A stretch of DNA of 7,698 nucleotides, taken from contig JAACFD010000090.1 of assembly GCA_009937555.1 (NCBI GenBank), positions 1-7,698 on the forward strand, given 5' to 3'. Shown in pieces: positions 1-5,817 of the stretch. Every line of letters begins with the position of its first letter. The first letter of the stretch is position 1. The notes beneath the pieces were generated by a model. That model was not told the DNA's origin, made no database searches, and was given only the letters and a program-made list of their open reading frames with translations. The DNA comes from Chlamydiales bacterium. Lineage in GTDB: Bacteria; Chlamydiota; Chlamydiia; Chlamydiales; JAACFD01. The translations under genes and the position numbers were made by a program.

Positions 1-955
1 CAAACTGCCCCTTATGCGGGCTATTTTCGTAAACAGTGTCCCTTCTTGAAATACCTAAGCCAAACTCTAGAAAGTATAATTCTTCTTCAATAAAAGGGTG
101 ACTCACCCCTAATTTTAACAGTGAAGAAAATACAATAGCCTTACTGCTATTAAATCCAGCTTCTTCGCCAATGAAAGCAAAAATCTTAGGACATAGTCTC
201 TTTTTCAGTTTAATATCTAATAAGCCTTCTCTATCAAAGCTTCGTCCATCTTCAGATGATTTAGTAGGGTCTTGCTGAAAGCTATAGTGTGCTCGGTTTT
301 CAATTCTGTATAACTGTTTACCATGCTCTAAAAAGTCTATTTCATTTTCAATTTTTGCTTGCGTGCTTAAGTTTTTAGCATTTCCATACTTTTTAGCTAT
401 GTTCCCTCCTACCCTGGTCTTGCTGACTATACCAAAAGCTTCTTCTGCTACTTTGTCTTCTTGGATAAGTTCTATAAAGGCAAAGTTGTCTACAGGAATA
501 TTATGACTGTCCTCACTTAATACAATCCATAACTTGCTACCATCATAAACCAATTTTCCTTCAGCACGAATAGAGTTGCTTAGTTTAAAATAGTAGCTAC
601 TAGCTGTCTCAATATACTGTATATCACCCTGTTTTAGTTTTATTTCCCCTAGCCTACTTGAACTTGCCACACATTCATTATTTTTTAGCTGAAGCTTTGA
701 TACATGAACTCTATCACCATTCTTAAGATAGATAAGATCCTCTGATTTAACTACTGCTCCCTTTTCACTACTTTGTGTTTTTTCAATAAAAGCTAGTGTC
801 TTTGAGTGACTCTTACTTGTCTCTGCATAAGCAACAGGCTCAAAATTCTCATCCATAATGAGTTGAACAGGACTCTTTTGTACTGCTAGAGAATCAGCTA
901 GCAAGGGGTAATATATTAAGCAACATATAAGACAAACTAAACCTTTTAACTTCAT
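1..955 (-). CDS. DUF481/YdiY-like secreted, predicted outer-membrane beta-barrel protein (C-terminus off window)
   Basis: The frame opens with ATG at 955-953 and stays open for 318 codons to the left edge, so the C-terminus is missing. Residues 1-20 look like a Sec signal peptide: MKLK, then a hydrophobic, Cys-containing core, with a likely cut after LLA. Residues 72-115 resemble the N-terminal module of DUF481 proteins (LKNGDRV at 77-83, then alternating strands ending in EIKLKQGDI). A second similar strand set follows at about 120-160. From about residue 203 (ENEIDFLEHGK) onward there are alternating amphipathic strands with a DREGLLDIKLKKRL-like turn and a GLGISRR segment, as in the DUF481 barrel. 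YdiY itself is about 250 residues; this version is longer. The start follows a good Shine-Dalgarno and lies 3 bases after the pyrF-pyrE stop, so the two genes are surely cotranscribed. The function of DUF481 proteins is poorly known; an outer-membrane location is inferred. Hypothetical secreted protein is the fallback call. Confidence 0.62.
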   Translation of the reverse strand, partial: MKLKGLVCLICCLIYYPLLADSLAVQKSPVQLIMDENFEPVAYAETSKSHSKTLAFIEKTQSSEKGAVVKSEDLIYLKNGDRVHVSKLQLKNNECVASSSRLGEIKLKQGDIQYIETASSYYFKLSNSIRAEGKLVYDGSKLWIVLSEDSHNIPVDNFAFIELIQEDKVAEEAFGIVSKTRVGGNIAKKYGNAKNLSTQAKIENEIDFLEHGKQLYRIENRAHYSFQQDPTKSSEDGRSFDREGLLDIKLKKRLCPKIFAFIGEEAGFNSSKAIVFSSLLKLGVSHPFIEEELYFLEFGLGISRRDTVYENSPHKGQF

Positions 956-958
956 TAT

Positions 959-2455
959 CTATACCTCTCTTTTCAAGAAGCTATTGGTGTTATCATATTC
1001 TTCTTGAGAAATCAACTGCTCGTCTCTCCAAAAGTTCAATAAGTCTGCCAAAGTAAAGGCTGAATGCAGGGTTATATCTTCGTTTTTCAATCTTTCTTTT
1101 CCCCCTCTTTCTTTATCAATTAAAACCACTACATCTTTTATAGTTAAATCCCTAGGTCTAAACAGCGATACATGCTCTAACTTAGTCTTTCCTGAAACAA
1201 TCATATCATCAATTACCACTACTTGCTCACCCTCTTTGTAAGCCCCCTCTACTAACTGATTATTTTCTAGGATATTATGCTCTTTTCTGGCGAATATCAT
1301 TGGAATTTTACCTTTTACTGAAATGGCAGTTCCAATGGGTAAGCCTGCATAAGGCAAACCTGCCATACGATCAAATTCAATATCTTTCATCATCTTCAGA
1401 AAAAGGCTGGCTACCTGATCCATAAGCTGTGGGTGCGAGATAAGTTTCCTAAGATCGATATAGATGGGAGATTTTACTCCTGACCTTAAGCTAAAAGAAC
1501 CAAATTCGACGCATGAACTCTCTATTAAACCTCTGGCCACCTTTTCAAAAAGAGGATCTTTAGGCCAAATACTTTTCCCATGAGCGACTTCTTCAATTGA
1601 AGCATTAATTAGTTGCTTATAGTACTCGGCTTTTTTTCCTGGTTCTTTATCTGCTGCAATTGCTTGAGAAATACTTACTAGTATCCCTTTCCCATCTTTT
1701 CTTAAAGCTCCTCTAAGCACCTGCTCAAGTTTTCCATCTTCGCTAATAAAGCCTGGAGTTAAAATCCACATTAATGGAGCTTCTGTTCTAATCTTTTTCA
1801 GCACGCCCTCTTCTTTTGAACCTGCGACTAAACCTATCTGACTATTAAGAGGATGCTCATTAAAGCGCCTTGCTAGAAACTGATATAGAGGAATCATTTC
1901 ATCACCCCCTGCTTCTACTAGTAAATCTTGAATCTCCCCACTAGACTGATTAGGAGTCTTTGCAAGCACAAAAACACCTTTGAATGGGTTGCTTAAAAAT
2001 GGTTCTATTGAATCACTCCCTAAAAAAGGATTTATTGTAACCGCATCAACCCCATAGTGATCAAAAAATGCTTCTTTTTGAGCTATAGCACTTGTAAGTA
2101 CCTCTCCTCTTTTTACATCTAAAATAATAGGAATATCAGGGGGAATACTTTTGATGGTTTTTTTTAAGACATACAAGCCTTCAGGGCCATAAGCCTCAAA
2201 AAATGCGCTATTAATTTTGAAGCAGAGGGCATGAGAGCTAGTCTGCCTAATTATTTTCTCACAAAAATTTAGAACTCCTTTACTAGAATTCTCTCTTAAC
2301 ATTTTACGGTGAGGGTTAATACCCACACATAAAAGAGTTTGTGCTTTTTCTGATCTTTGCTCTAACTTATCAAAAAAAGATAAGTTGCTCGCTTCAAGAA
2401 TTGAAAGTGAAGTTAAAGATAAGAAAGTTAGAAAAAAGTAAAAAAGCTTTTTCAT
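959..2455 (-). CDS. Bifunctional OMP decarboxylase-orotate phosphoribosyltransferase (PyrF-PyrE fusion, UMP synthase-like) with N-terminal signal-peptide-like segment
   Basis: 498 residues from the ATG at 2455. A TTG two codons upstream also opens the frame, but it sits too close to the GAGG Shine-Dalgarno. Residues 27-290 resemble type-2 OMP decarboxylase: LLCVGINPH at 41-49, FKINSAFFE at 79-87 with the substrate-binding Lys80, the catalytic D-x-K core at D113/K115 (LDVKRGE), NPFLGSDS at 142-149, and GVFVLAKT at 160-167. Residues 302-498 resemble orotate phosphoribosyltransferase: FGSFSLRSG at 318-326, SPIYIDLR at 329-336, GLPYAGLP at 366-373, and the PRPP loop VIDDMIVSGKT at 414-424. If active, the fusion would convert orotate to UMP, the last two steps of pyrimidine synthesis. 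The PyrF-then-PyrE order is known from cyanobacteria and trypanosomatids. Two oddities stand out. Residues 1-23 (MKK, about 17 hydrophobic residues, then LEAS) look like a signal peptide on a normally cytosolic enzyme. Several conserved ligand residues are also replaced (D to N47, D to E118, and the OPRT loop K and H/Y to N394 and L396). The fold assignment is secure; activity and location are not, so no gene symbol is given. Confidence 0.85.
   Translation of the reverse strand: MKKLFYFFLTFLSLTSLSILEASNLSFFDKLEQRSEKAQTLLCVGINPHRKMLRENSSKGVLNFCEKIIRQTSSHALCFKINSAFFEAYGPEGLYVLKKTIKSIPPDIPIILDVKRGEVLTSAIAQKEAFFDHYGVDAVTINPFLGSDSIEPFLSNPFKGVFVLAKTPNQSSGEIQDLLVEAGGDEMIPLYQFLARRFNEHPLNSQIGLVAGSKEEGVLKKIRTEAPLMWILTPGFISEDGKLEQVLRGALRKDGKGILVSISQAIAADKEPGKKAEYYKQLINASIEEVAHGKSIWPKDPLFEKVARGLIESSCVEFGSFSLRSGVKSPIYIDLRKLISHPQLMDQVASLFLKMMKDIEFDRMAGLPYAGLPIGTAISVKGKIPMIFARKEHNILENNQLVEGAYKEGEQVVVIDDMIVSGKTKLEHVSLFRPRDLTIKDVVVLIDKERGGKERLKNEDITLHSAFTLADLLNFWRDEQLISQEEYDNTNSFLKREV
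964..970 (-). promoter_or_regulatory. Ribosome binding site of the DUF481-like gene
   Basis: On the minus strand the sequence reads AGAGAGG, followed by eight bases and then ATG at 955. It lies inside the last codons of the upstream pyrF-pyrE fusion, which suggests coupled translation and fixes the start of the DUF481-like gene. Confidence 0.6.
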
Positions 2456-2463
2456 TAGCAAAG

Positions 2464-2470
2464 TCCTCAG
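2464..2470 (-). promoter_or_regulatory. Ribosome binding site deciding the pyrF-pyrE start
   Basis: The minus strand reads TGAGGAC with GAGG ending nine bases before ATG (2455-2453). The alternative TTG at 2461-2459 would leave only three bases, so the ATG start (498 residues) is preferred over the 500-residue reading. Both readings keep the hydrophobic N-terminus. Confidence 0.6.
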
Positions 2471-2484
2471 TGATAGTGAAAAAC

Positions 2485-2513
2485 ATCAAAGAATAAATGA
2501 GTGTTATGGTCAA
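2485..2513 (-). promoter_or_regulatory. Candidate sigma70-type promoter of the pyrF-pyrE/DUF481 operon
   Basis: On the minus strand there is TTGACC (2513-2508) as a -35 box (5 of 6 to consensus), a 17-base spacer, and TTTGAT (2490-2485) as a -10 box (4 of 6). The start site would fall near 2478, giving a leader of about 20 bases that contains the Shine-Dalgarno. Found by eye only. Confidence 0.45.
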
Positions 2514-2530
2514 GCCTTTTTATAAGAGTC

Positions 2531-2558
2531 TTAACTGTCGTTTTAAGCATTTTATTAT
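2531..2558 (+). promoter_or_regulatory. Candidate promoter of the 2OG-Fe(II) oxygenase-like gene
   Basis: TTAACT (2531-2536, 4 of 6 to a -35 box), a 16-base spacer and TATTAT (2553-2558, 5 of 6 to a -10 box). Transcription would start near 2565 and leave a leader of about 75 bases that includes the start-proximal hairpin. The region is very AT-rich, so chance matches are likely. Confidence 0.35.
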
Positions 2559-2611
2559 TCACTTTACTAGCAAAGAACTTTCTTTTTAAAAAAACACCCA
2601 TCAAGGTATCA

Positions 2612-2641
2612 ATAGACTAATACGAAGCCTTATTAGTTTAT
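2612..2641 (+). promoter_or_regulatory. Stem-loop abutting the oxygenase start codon, in place of a Shine-Dalgarno
   Basis: Arms at 2612-2622 (ATAGACTAATA) and 2631-2641 (TATTAGTTTAT) pair over 11 positions with a single G-U wobble and an eight-base loop (CGAAGCCT). The 3' arm ends at the base directly before ATG (2642). No purine-rich ribosome site is present between it and the ATG. The stem is mostly A-U, so it would be weak, and a role in translation control is an inference. Confidence 0.45.
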
Positions 2642-3409
2642 ATGGATAAGAAAAAAAGCTCTCTTGAGCTAGATCACTTTGAACAGCTACTTTATAAAAT
2701 TGCTAATGAACGCATTTTAATGTACCCCTTTCCCCACTTCTTTTTAAAGAATGTCTTTAGTTCTCTATTTTACCAAGAAATACTCGATCATATCCCTCAA
2801 AAAGAGTCCTACATCTCACTAGCTAAATCTGGAAAGGTTGCAGGGGGGCAATACCCCGAACGTTTTATTATAGACCTGAATCAGTTGCAAAACTTTCCTT
2901 TGGAAACTGTACATATGGAGTTTTGGAAAAAAATAAGCGCCTTTTTTAACAGTACCCTATTTAAGAGCTTGCTCATACAAGTTAACCGACCTTTTTTACA
3001 AGTGCGCTTTCAAAATCAAGGTATCCAAGACTGGCAGTCAGCACCTCCAGAGGACTACTACTGTGAATTACAGCTTGTAAAAGATACCAGAAACTATTCT
3101 ATTGCCCCTCACACAGATAATCCAAGACGTTTGTTAAATTTACTCTTTTACCTACCTAAAGATAACCAACACCAGCACTTAGGCACTTCTTTATATAAAC
3201 CAAAAGACCCTCATTTTTCTTGTGAAGGCCAACGTCATCATAACTTTGAAGACTTTAAAAAAATACATAGCGTGCCTTTTGAAGCAAATAGCCTGCTATA
3301 TTTTTTCAAAACAACAAATTCTTTTCATGGGGTTGAGCGAATTGAGGACGAAAAAGTAGAAAGAGACCTTTTATTGCTATACCTAGGACACCCCTTTAAA
3401 AACCGTTAA
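2642..3409 (+). CDS. 2OG-Fe(II) oxygenase-like protein (prolyl-hydroxylase fold)
   Basis: 255 residues. The C-terminal half carries the expected double-stranded beta-helix signature. PHTDN at 156-160 supplies the iron ligands His157 and Asp159, and the following RRLLNLLFYLP strand is typical. NSFHGVERI at 226-234 supplies the distal iron ligand His229. Arg241 (ERDLLLLYLG), or possibly Arg233, is a candidate to bind the 2-oxoglutarate carboxylate. The early YPFPHFFLKNVF segment (28-39) resembles the start of many bacterial oxygenases of this class. Members hydroxylate proteins, sugars or small metabolites with O2 and 2-oxoglutarate in the cytoplasm; the substrate here cannot be read from sequence. 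The gene lies alone on the plus strand, divergent from pyrF-pyrE and convergent with the glycosyltransferase unit, and its stop overlaps the stop of the GT8-like gene. The ATG is the first in-frame start but has no Shine-Dalgarno and sits against a stem-loop. A later in-frame ATG at residue 27 would remove the N-terminal region. Confidence 0.72.
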   Translation: MDKKKSSLELDHFEQLLYKIANERILMYPFPHFFLKNVFSSLFYQEILDHIPQKESYISLAKSGKVAGGQYPERFIIDLNQLQNFPLETVHMEFWKKISAFFNSTLFKSLLIQVNRPFLQVRFQNQGIQDWQSAPPEDYYCELQLVKDTRNYSIAPHTDNPRRLLNLLFYLPKDNQHQHLGTSLYKPKDPHFSCEGQRHHNFEDFKKIHSVPFEANSLLYFFKTTNSFHGVERIEDEKVERDLLLLYLGHPFKNR

Positions 3410-4077
3410 TTTAAAGCGTAAAGCATATCGCTTTTTTCCTTAAACCATAAGTCAGCATAGTCTACTTCTTTATAACTCTCAAAGTATGGTCCGCCCTCGG
3501 TATAATGAACTAAAGAAACCTTATCTTTTTTAGGGTAGTGACCTACAAGATAGTTCCATTCAACAGGTAAGCTTCCAATGTCCTCGTCAGAATCCAGCCA
3601 TTTAAACTGGTGAAGTTCCAGTCCTGATGCTTGATTCACATACTCTTTGCTTAAGGTTCGGCATTTAGAGTTATTAAACATAATAAGAGAAGACCAGTTT
3701 TTCTTAGGGTAGGGTAATTGCTTCTCCCCTAAAAACTTTGTCCCTTCTTTTACTTCATAGTCATGCTTTACTACCATCACGCTATAGTTATCATCTCTTA
3801 GATCATACAGCTTAGCGATATCATCACAAGCTAACATGTCAGAGTCCATAAAAATAGACCAACCTTCATAATTAGATAGATAAGGAACAATAAATCTTGA
3901 AAATGAAAATTCTGTAGATTGTTTAGGATCTTTTTCTCTGTAGACCTCTTGAGTAAGATGCTTTAAATTGAGAGGAATGATACTTAATGGCCTAGAAGCC
4001 CTTTGAGATAAACTGTGAGCTAAGACATTAAAAGCGACTTTCTCTCTAGGATCATAGCCAATGAAAACAGGTATCAT
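3406..4077 (-). CDS. GT8-like glycosyltransferase (DxD-type, nucleotide-sugar dependent)
   Basis: 223 residues. The protein opens with IPVFIGYDPRE (2-12), a Rossmann-like first strand seen in a bacterial family of small GT-A enzymes. It continues with STEFSFSRFIVPYL (54-67) and the metal-binding DxD motif in FMDSDMLACDD (76-86; Asp78 and Asp80). A C-terminal HYTEGGP (191-197) offers the His that in GT8 enzymes helps bind the metal and diphosphate. The expected activity is transfer of a sugar from a nucleotide-sugar to a cytoplasmic acceptor; donor and acceptor are unknown. There is no signal peptide or membrane segment. The ATG overlaps the upstream TPR-glycosyltransferase stop as ATGA, so the two are translationally coupled and probably serve one glycan pathway. 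The 3' end meets the convergent oxygenase gene with stop codons sharing TTAA. The length is near complete for the compact versions of this family. The family call is firm, the exact role is not. Confidence 0.75.
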   Translation of the reverse strand: MIPVFIGYDPREKVAFNVLAHSLSQRASRPLSIIPLNLKHLTQEVYREKDPKQSTEFSFSRFIVPYLSNYEGWSIFMDSDMLACDDIAKLYDLRDDNYSVMVVKHDYEVKEGTKFLGEKQLPYPKKNWSSLIMFNNSKCRTLSKEYVNQASGLELHQFKWLDSDEDIGSLPVEWNYLVGHYPKKDKVSLVHYTEGGPYFESYKEVDYADLWFKEKSDMLYALN

Positions 4078-5777
4078 TTTTTCTCTACTCCCTCTAAATC
4101 TTTAGCTAGTACCTTAAAGGCTTCACTCCAGTCCCCCTCTGTGCTCTGCTTGTAAACCTTGCTATGTTTAAACCATTTTGACTGACTATCGCCTAAAGAC
4201 CATCGCCACTCCCATGGTGATGGCACTAATACAGAACTGTCTAACCCTAAAGCTTCACTAAGGTGGGTATTGGTATTGCTAACACATAAGTAATGATCTG
4301 CTAGAGAAAGCAAAGCTAACATATCATCTAGTTCCCTATTCACTTCTGAGAAATCCATTACTTTTTCTCCTAGTTCAGCTTGGAGCAGTTGCCACTCCTC
4401 TGGGAATAAAAAGCGCTGTACGACTATGATATTACCGTTAAATTGCTTAAGCAGAGGAATAATTTCGCTCAAAGGAGCTTCTTTGTACTGGTAAGTCTTC
4501 TCTTCTCCCTCACTGATACGAACACCTGCTCTCCAGCTTAGAGCAATTATTGGCTTGTTTAATTTATCGCCTAATTGCTTTTTAAACTTATCTACTCTCT
4601 CTTCACTAGCTTTTAAGCTAAGAGATGTAGGTATAGGGTCTATATCTTCGACACAAGGTAGGTCCCCTAAAATTAAGACCCTCATATTTTTAGACTGAGG
4701 AGGAAGCCCCCTTTGAACAGGAAACGGCAAGCGTTCAGCTAGCAAATTTGTCATACGCTCTTCAAGACATAAAATTAGCTTCACCCCTTTCTCATGCAGC
4801 TTATTAGCATACCTTAAGAAAAAGAGCTGATCTCCAAGACCTTGCTCTGCTATTAAAAATATAGGCTCTCCCTTAAGCTCTTCAAATGAGGTAAAAGCTG
4901 GTAAAAAAGGTCCCTTGCTCTCTTTTTGCTTATAAAAAACAGAGGCATTCAAGATAGCTTGCTCCATTTGATGCCTAGGTCTATAAGAAAAATGCTCCCA
5001 GCCTTCTTTCCAGTCACCCAGACATAGACAACTAAGTGATAAATTGAGCCTTGCAGCAAGGTAATTAGAGTCGCTAGCTACAACCTTTTCAAAATGGCCC
5101 TTAGCGACAGTATGATCATTAAGCTTACTGTAGATAAGACCAAGGTAGTAGTGAATTGGCATTGCAGCGGCTGCTGGGGCTTTCTCTAAAGCTTGATTGA
5201 AGTACTCTATAGCTGAAGAATAGAGCCTCTCTTTAAAAAGGGATGCTCCCAAACGATATAAGACTCTGAAAGATGAAGCCTCATCGCCTTCTATAGACTG
5301 ATAATATTCTTTAGCCACTAGAAACTGCTTACTCTCCAGTGATAAATCACCTAGACTAAGTAAGAGATCAGCCTTCTTATCAGGTTGAGATTCTAATTGC
5401 TGCTCTAAGTCTGTTTTTCTTGTATGGAAACTTTTAAGATAACCCTCAAGGGCTTTTTTAGCTTCTTTTAGTTGAGTCTCCTCAGGAAACTTCTTTGTAG
5501 CCTGGTCAATATATTCTGCTGCTTTATCAATTTGCCCCATTGCTTGAAGAGTTAAATTTTTTATCAGGCAAAGAGAAGGGAAGGAAGGTGAGAAAGCATC
5601 AATAAACTTAAGAGCTTCTTCATGCTTTTCTTCTAGATGTAAAATGGTAGCTAAATAATAAGCAGCTGCATGATCTTCAGGGTTATCATCTAAGCAGCGC
5701 TTAGCGAAGTGCAGGCAGGCATCCCAATTTCTATTTTTAAAGGCATGATAAGCTTTTTCTGAAAGTTTTAATTCCAT
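4074..5777 (-). CDS. TPR-repeat protein with C-terminal GT-B-type glycosyltransferase domain
   Basis: 567 residues. Residues 5-105 hold about three TPR units (for example AYHAFKNRNWDACLHFAKR). After a charged linker, four more run through about 136-266, ending with LCLGDWKEGWEHFSYR, the usual junction before the transferase domain in bacterial TPR-glycosyltransferases. The C-terminal domain (about 303-555) has the GT9/GT41-like landmarks: IAEQGLGDQLFFLRY (309-323), ALSWRAG (412-418), a nucleotide-site segment VSNTNTHLSEALG (499-511) and PWEWRWSLGD (521-530). Such proteins are thought to glycosylate protein or polysaccharide acceptors held by the TPR superhelix. The acceptor here is unknown, and a purely scaffolding role remains possible. 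It lies 21 bases downstream of ntt and overlaps the GT8-like gene by four bases. TAA CTA TAA precedes the ATG in frame, so this is the only possible start. It lacks a Shine-Dalgarno and is preceded by a stem-loop. No signal peptide is present, so it is cytoplasmic. Confidence 0.78.
   Translation of the reverse strand: MELKLSEKAYHAFKNRNWDACLHFAKRCLDDNPEDHAAAYYLATILHLEEKHEEALKFIDAFSPSFPSLCLIKNLTLQAMGQIDKAAEYIDQATKKFPEETQLKEAKKALEGYLKSFHTRKTDLEQQLESQPDKKADLLLSLGDLSLESKQFLVAKEYYQSIEGDEASSFRVLYRLGASLFKERLYSSAIEYFNQALEKAPAAAAMPIHYYLGLIYSKLNDHTVAKGHFEKVVASDSNYLAARLNLSLSCLCLGDWKEGWEHFSYRPRHQMEQAILNASVFYKQKESKGPFLPAFTSFEELKGEPIFLIAEQGLGDQLFFLRYANKLHEKGVKLILCLEERMTNLLAERLPFPVQRGLPPQSKNMRVLILGDLPCVEDIDPIPTSLSLKASEERVDKFKKQLGDKLNKPIIALSWRAGVRISEGEEKTYQYKEAPLSEIIPLLKQFNGNIIVVQRFLFPEEWQLLQAELGEKVMDFSEVNRELDDMLALLSLADHYLCVSNTNTHLSEALGLDSSVLVPSPWEWRWSLGDSQSKWFKHSKVYKQSTEGDWSEAFKVLAKDLEGVEKK
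4088..4094 (-). promoter_or_regulatory. Ribosome binding site of the GT8-like gene
   Basis: The minus strand reads GAGGGAG ten bases before ATG 4077, inside the end of the TPR-glycosyltransferase gene. Together with the ATGA overlap this supports coupled translation. Confidence 0.55.
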
Positions 5778-5778
5778 A

Positions 5779-5817
5779 GGTAAAACACGTTATAGTTACT
5801 ATATACTTTGTTTTACC
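5779..5817 (-). promoter_or_regulatory. Intercistronic stem-loop between ntt and the TPR-glycosyltransferase gene
   Basis: On the minus strand the arm GGTAAAACA (5817-5809, in the last ntt codons) pairs perfectly over 9 bp with TGTTTTACC (5787-5779), which ends one base before the downstream ATG at 5777. The enclosed 21 bases contain a smaller inverted repeat (TATAG-TTA-CTATA; 5791-5803) covering the ntt stop codon. No Shine-Dalgarno lies upstream of the ATG. A ribosome finishing ntt would melt the 5' arm, so coupling is a reasonable inference. There is no U-run, so it is not an intrinsic terminator. Confidence 0.5.

Noticed and set aside
2456..2461. TTG start giving a 500-residue pyrF-pyrE product
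   Set aside because: Only three bases would separate it from the Shine-Dalgarno, whereas the ATG two codons later has nine.
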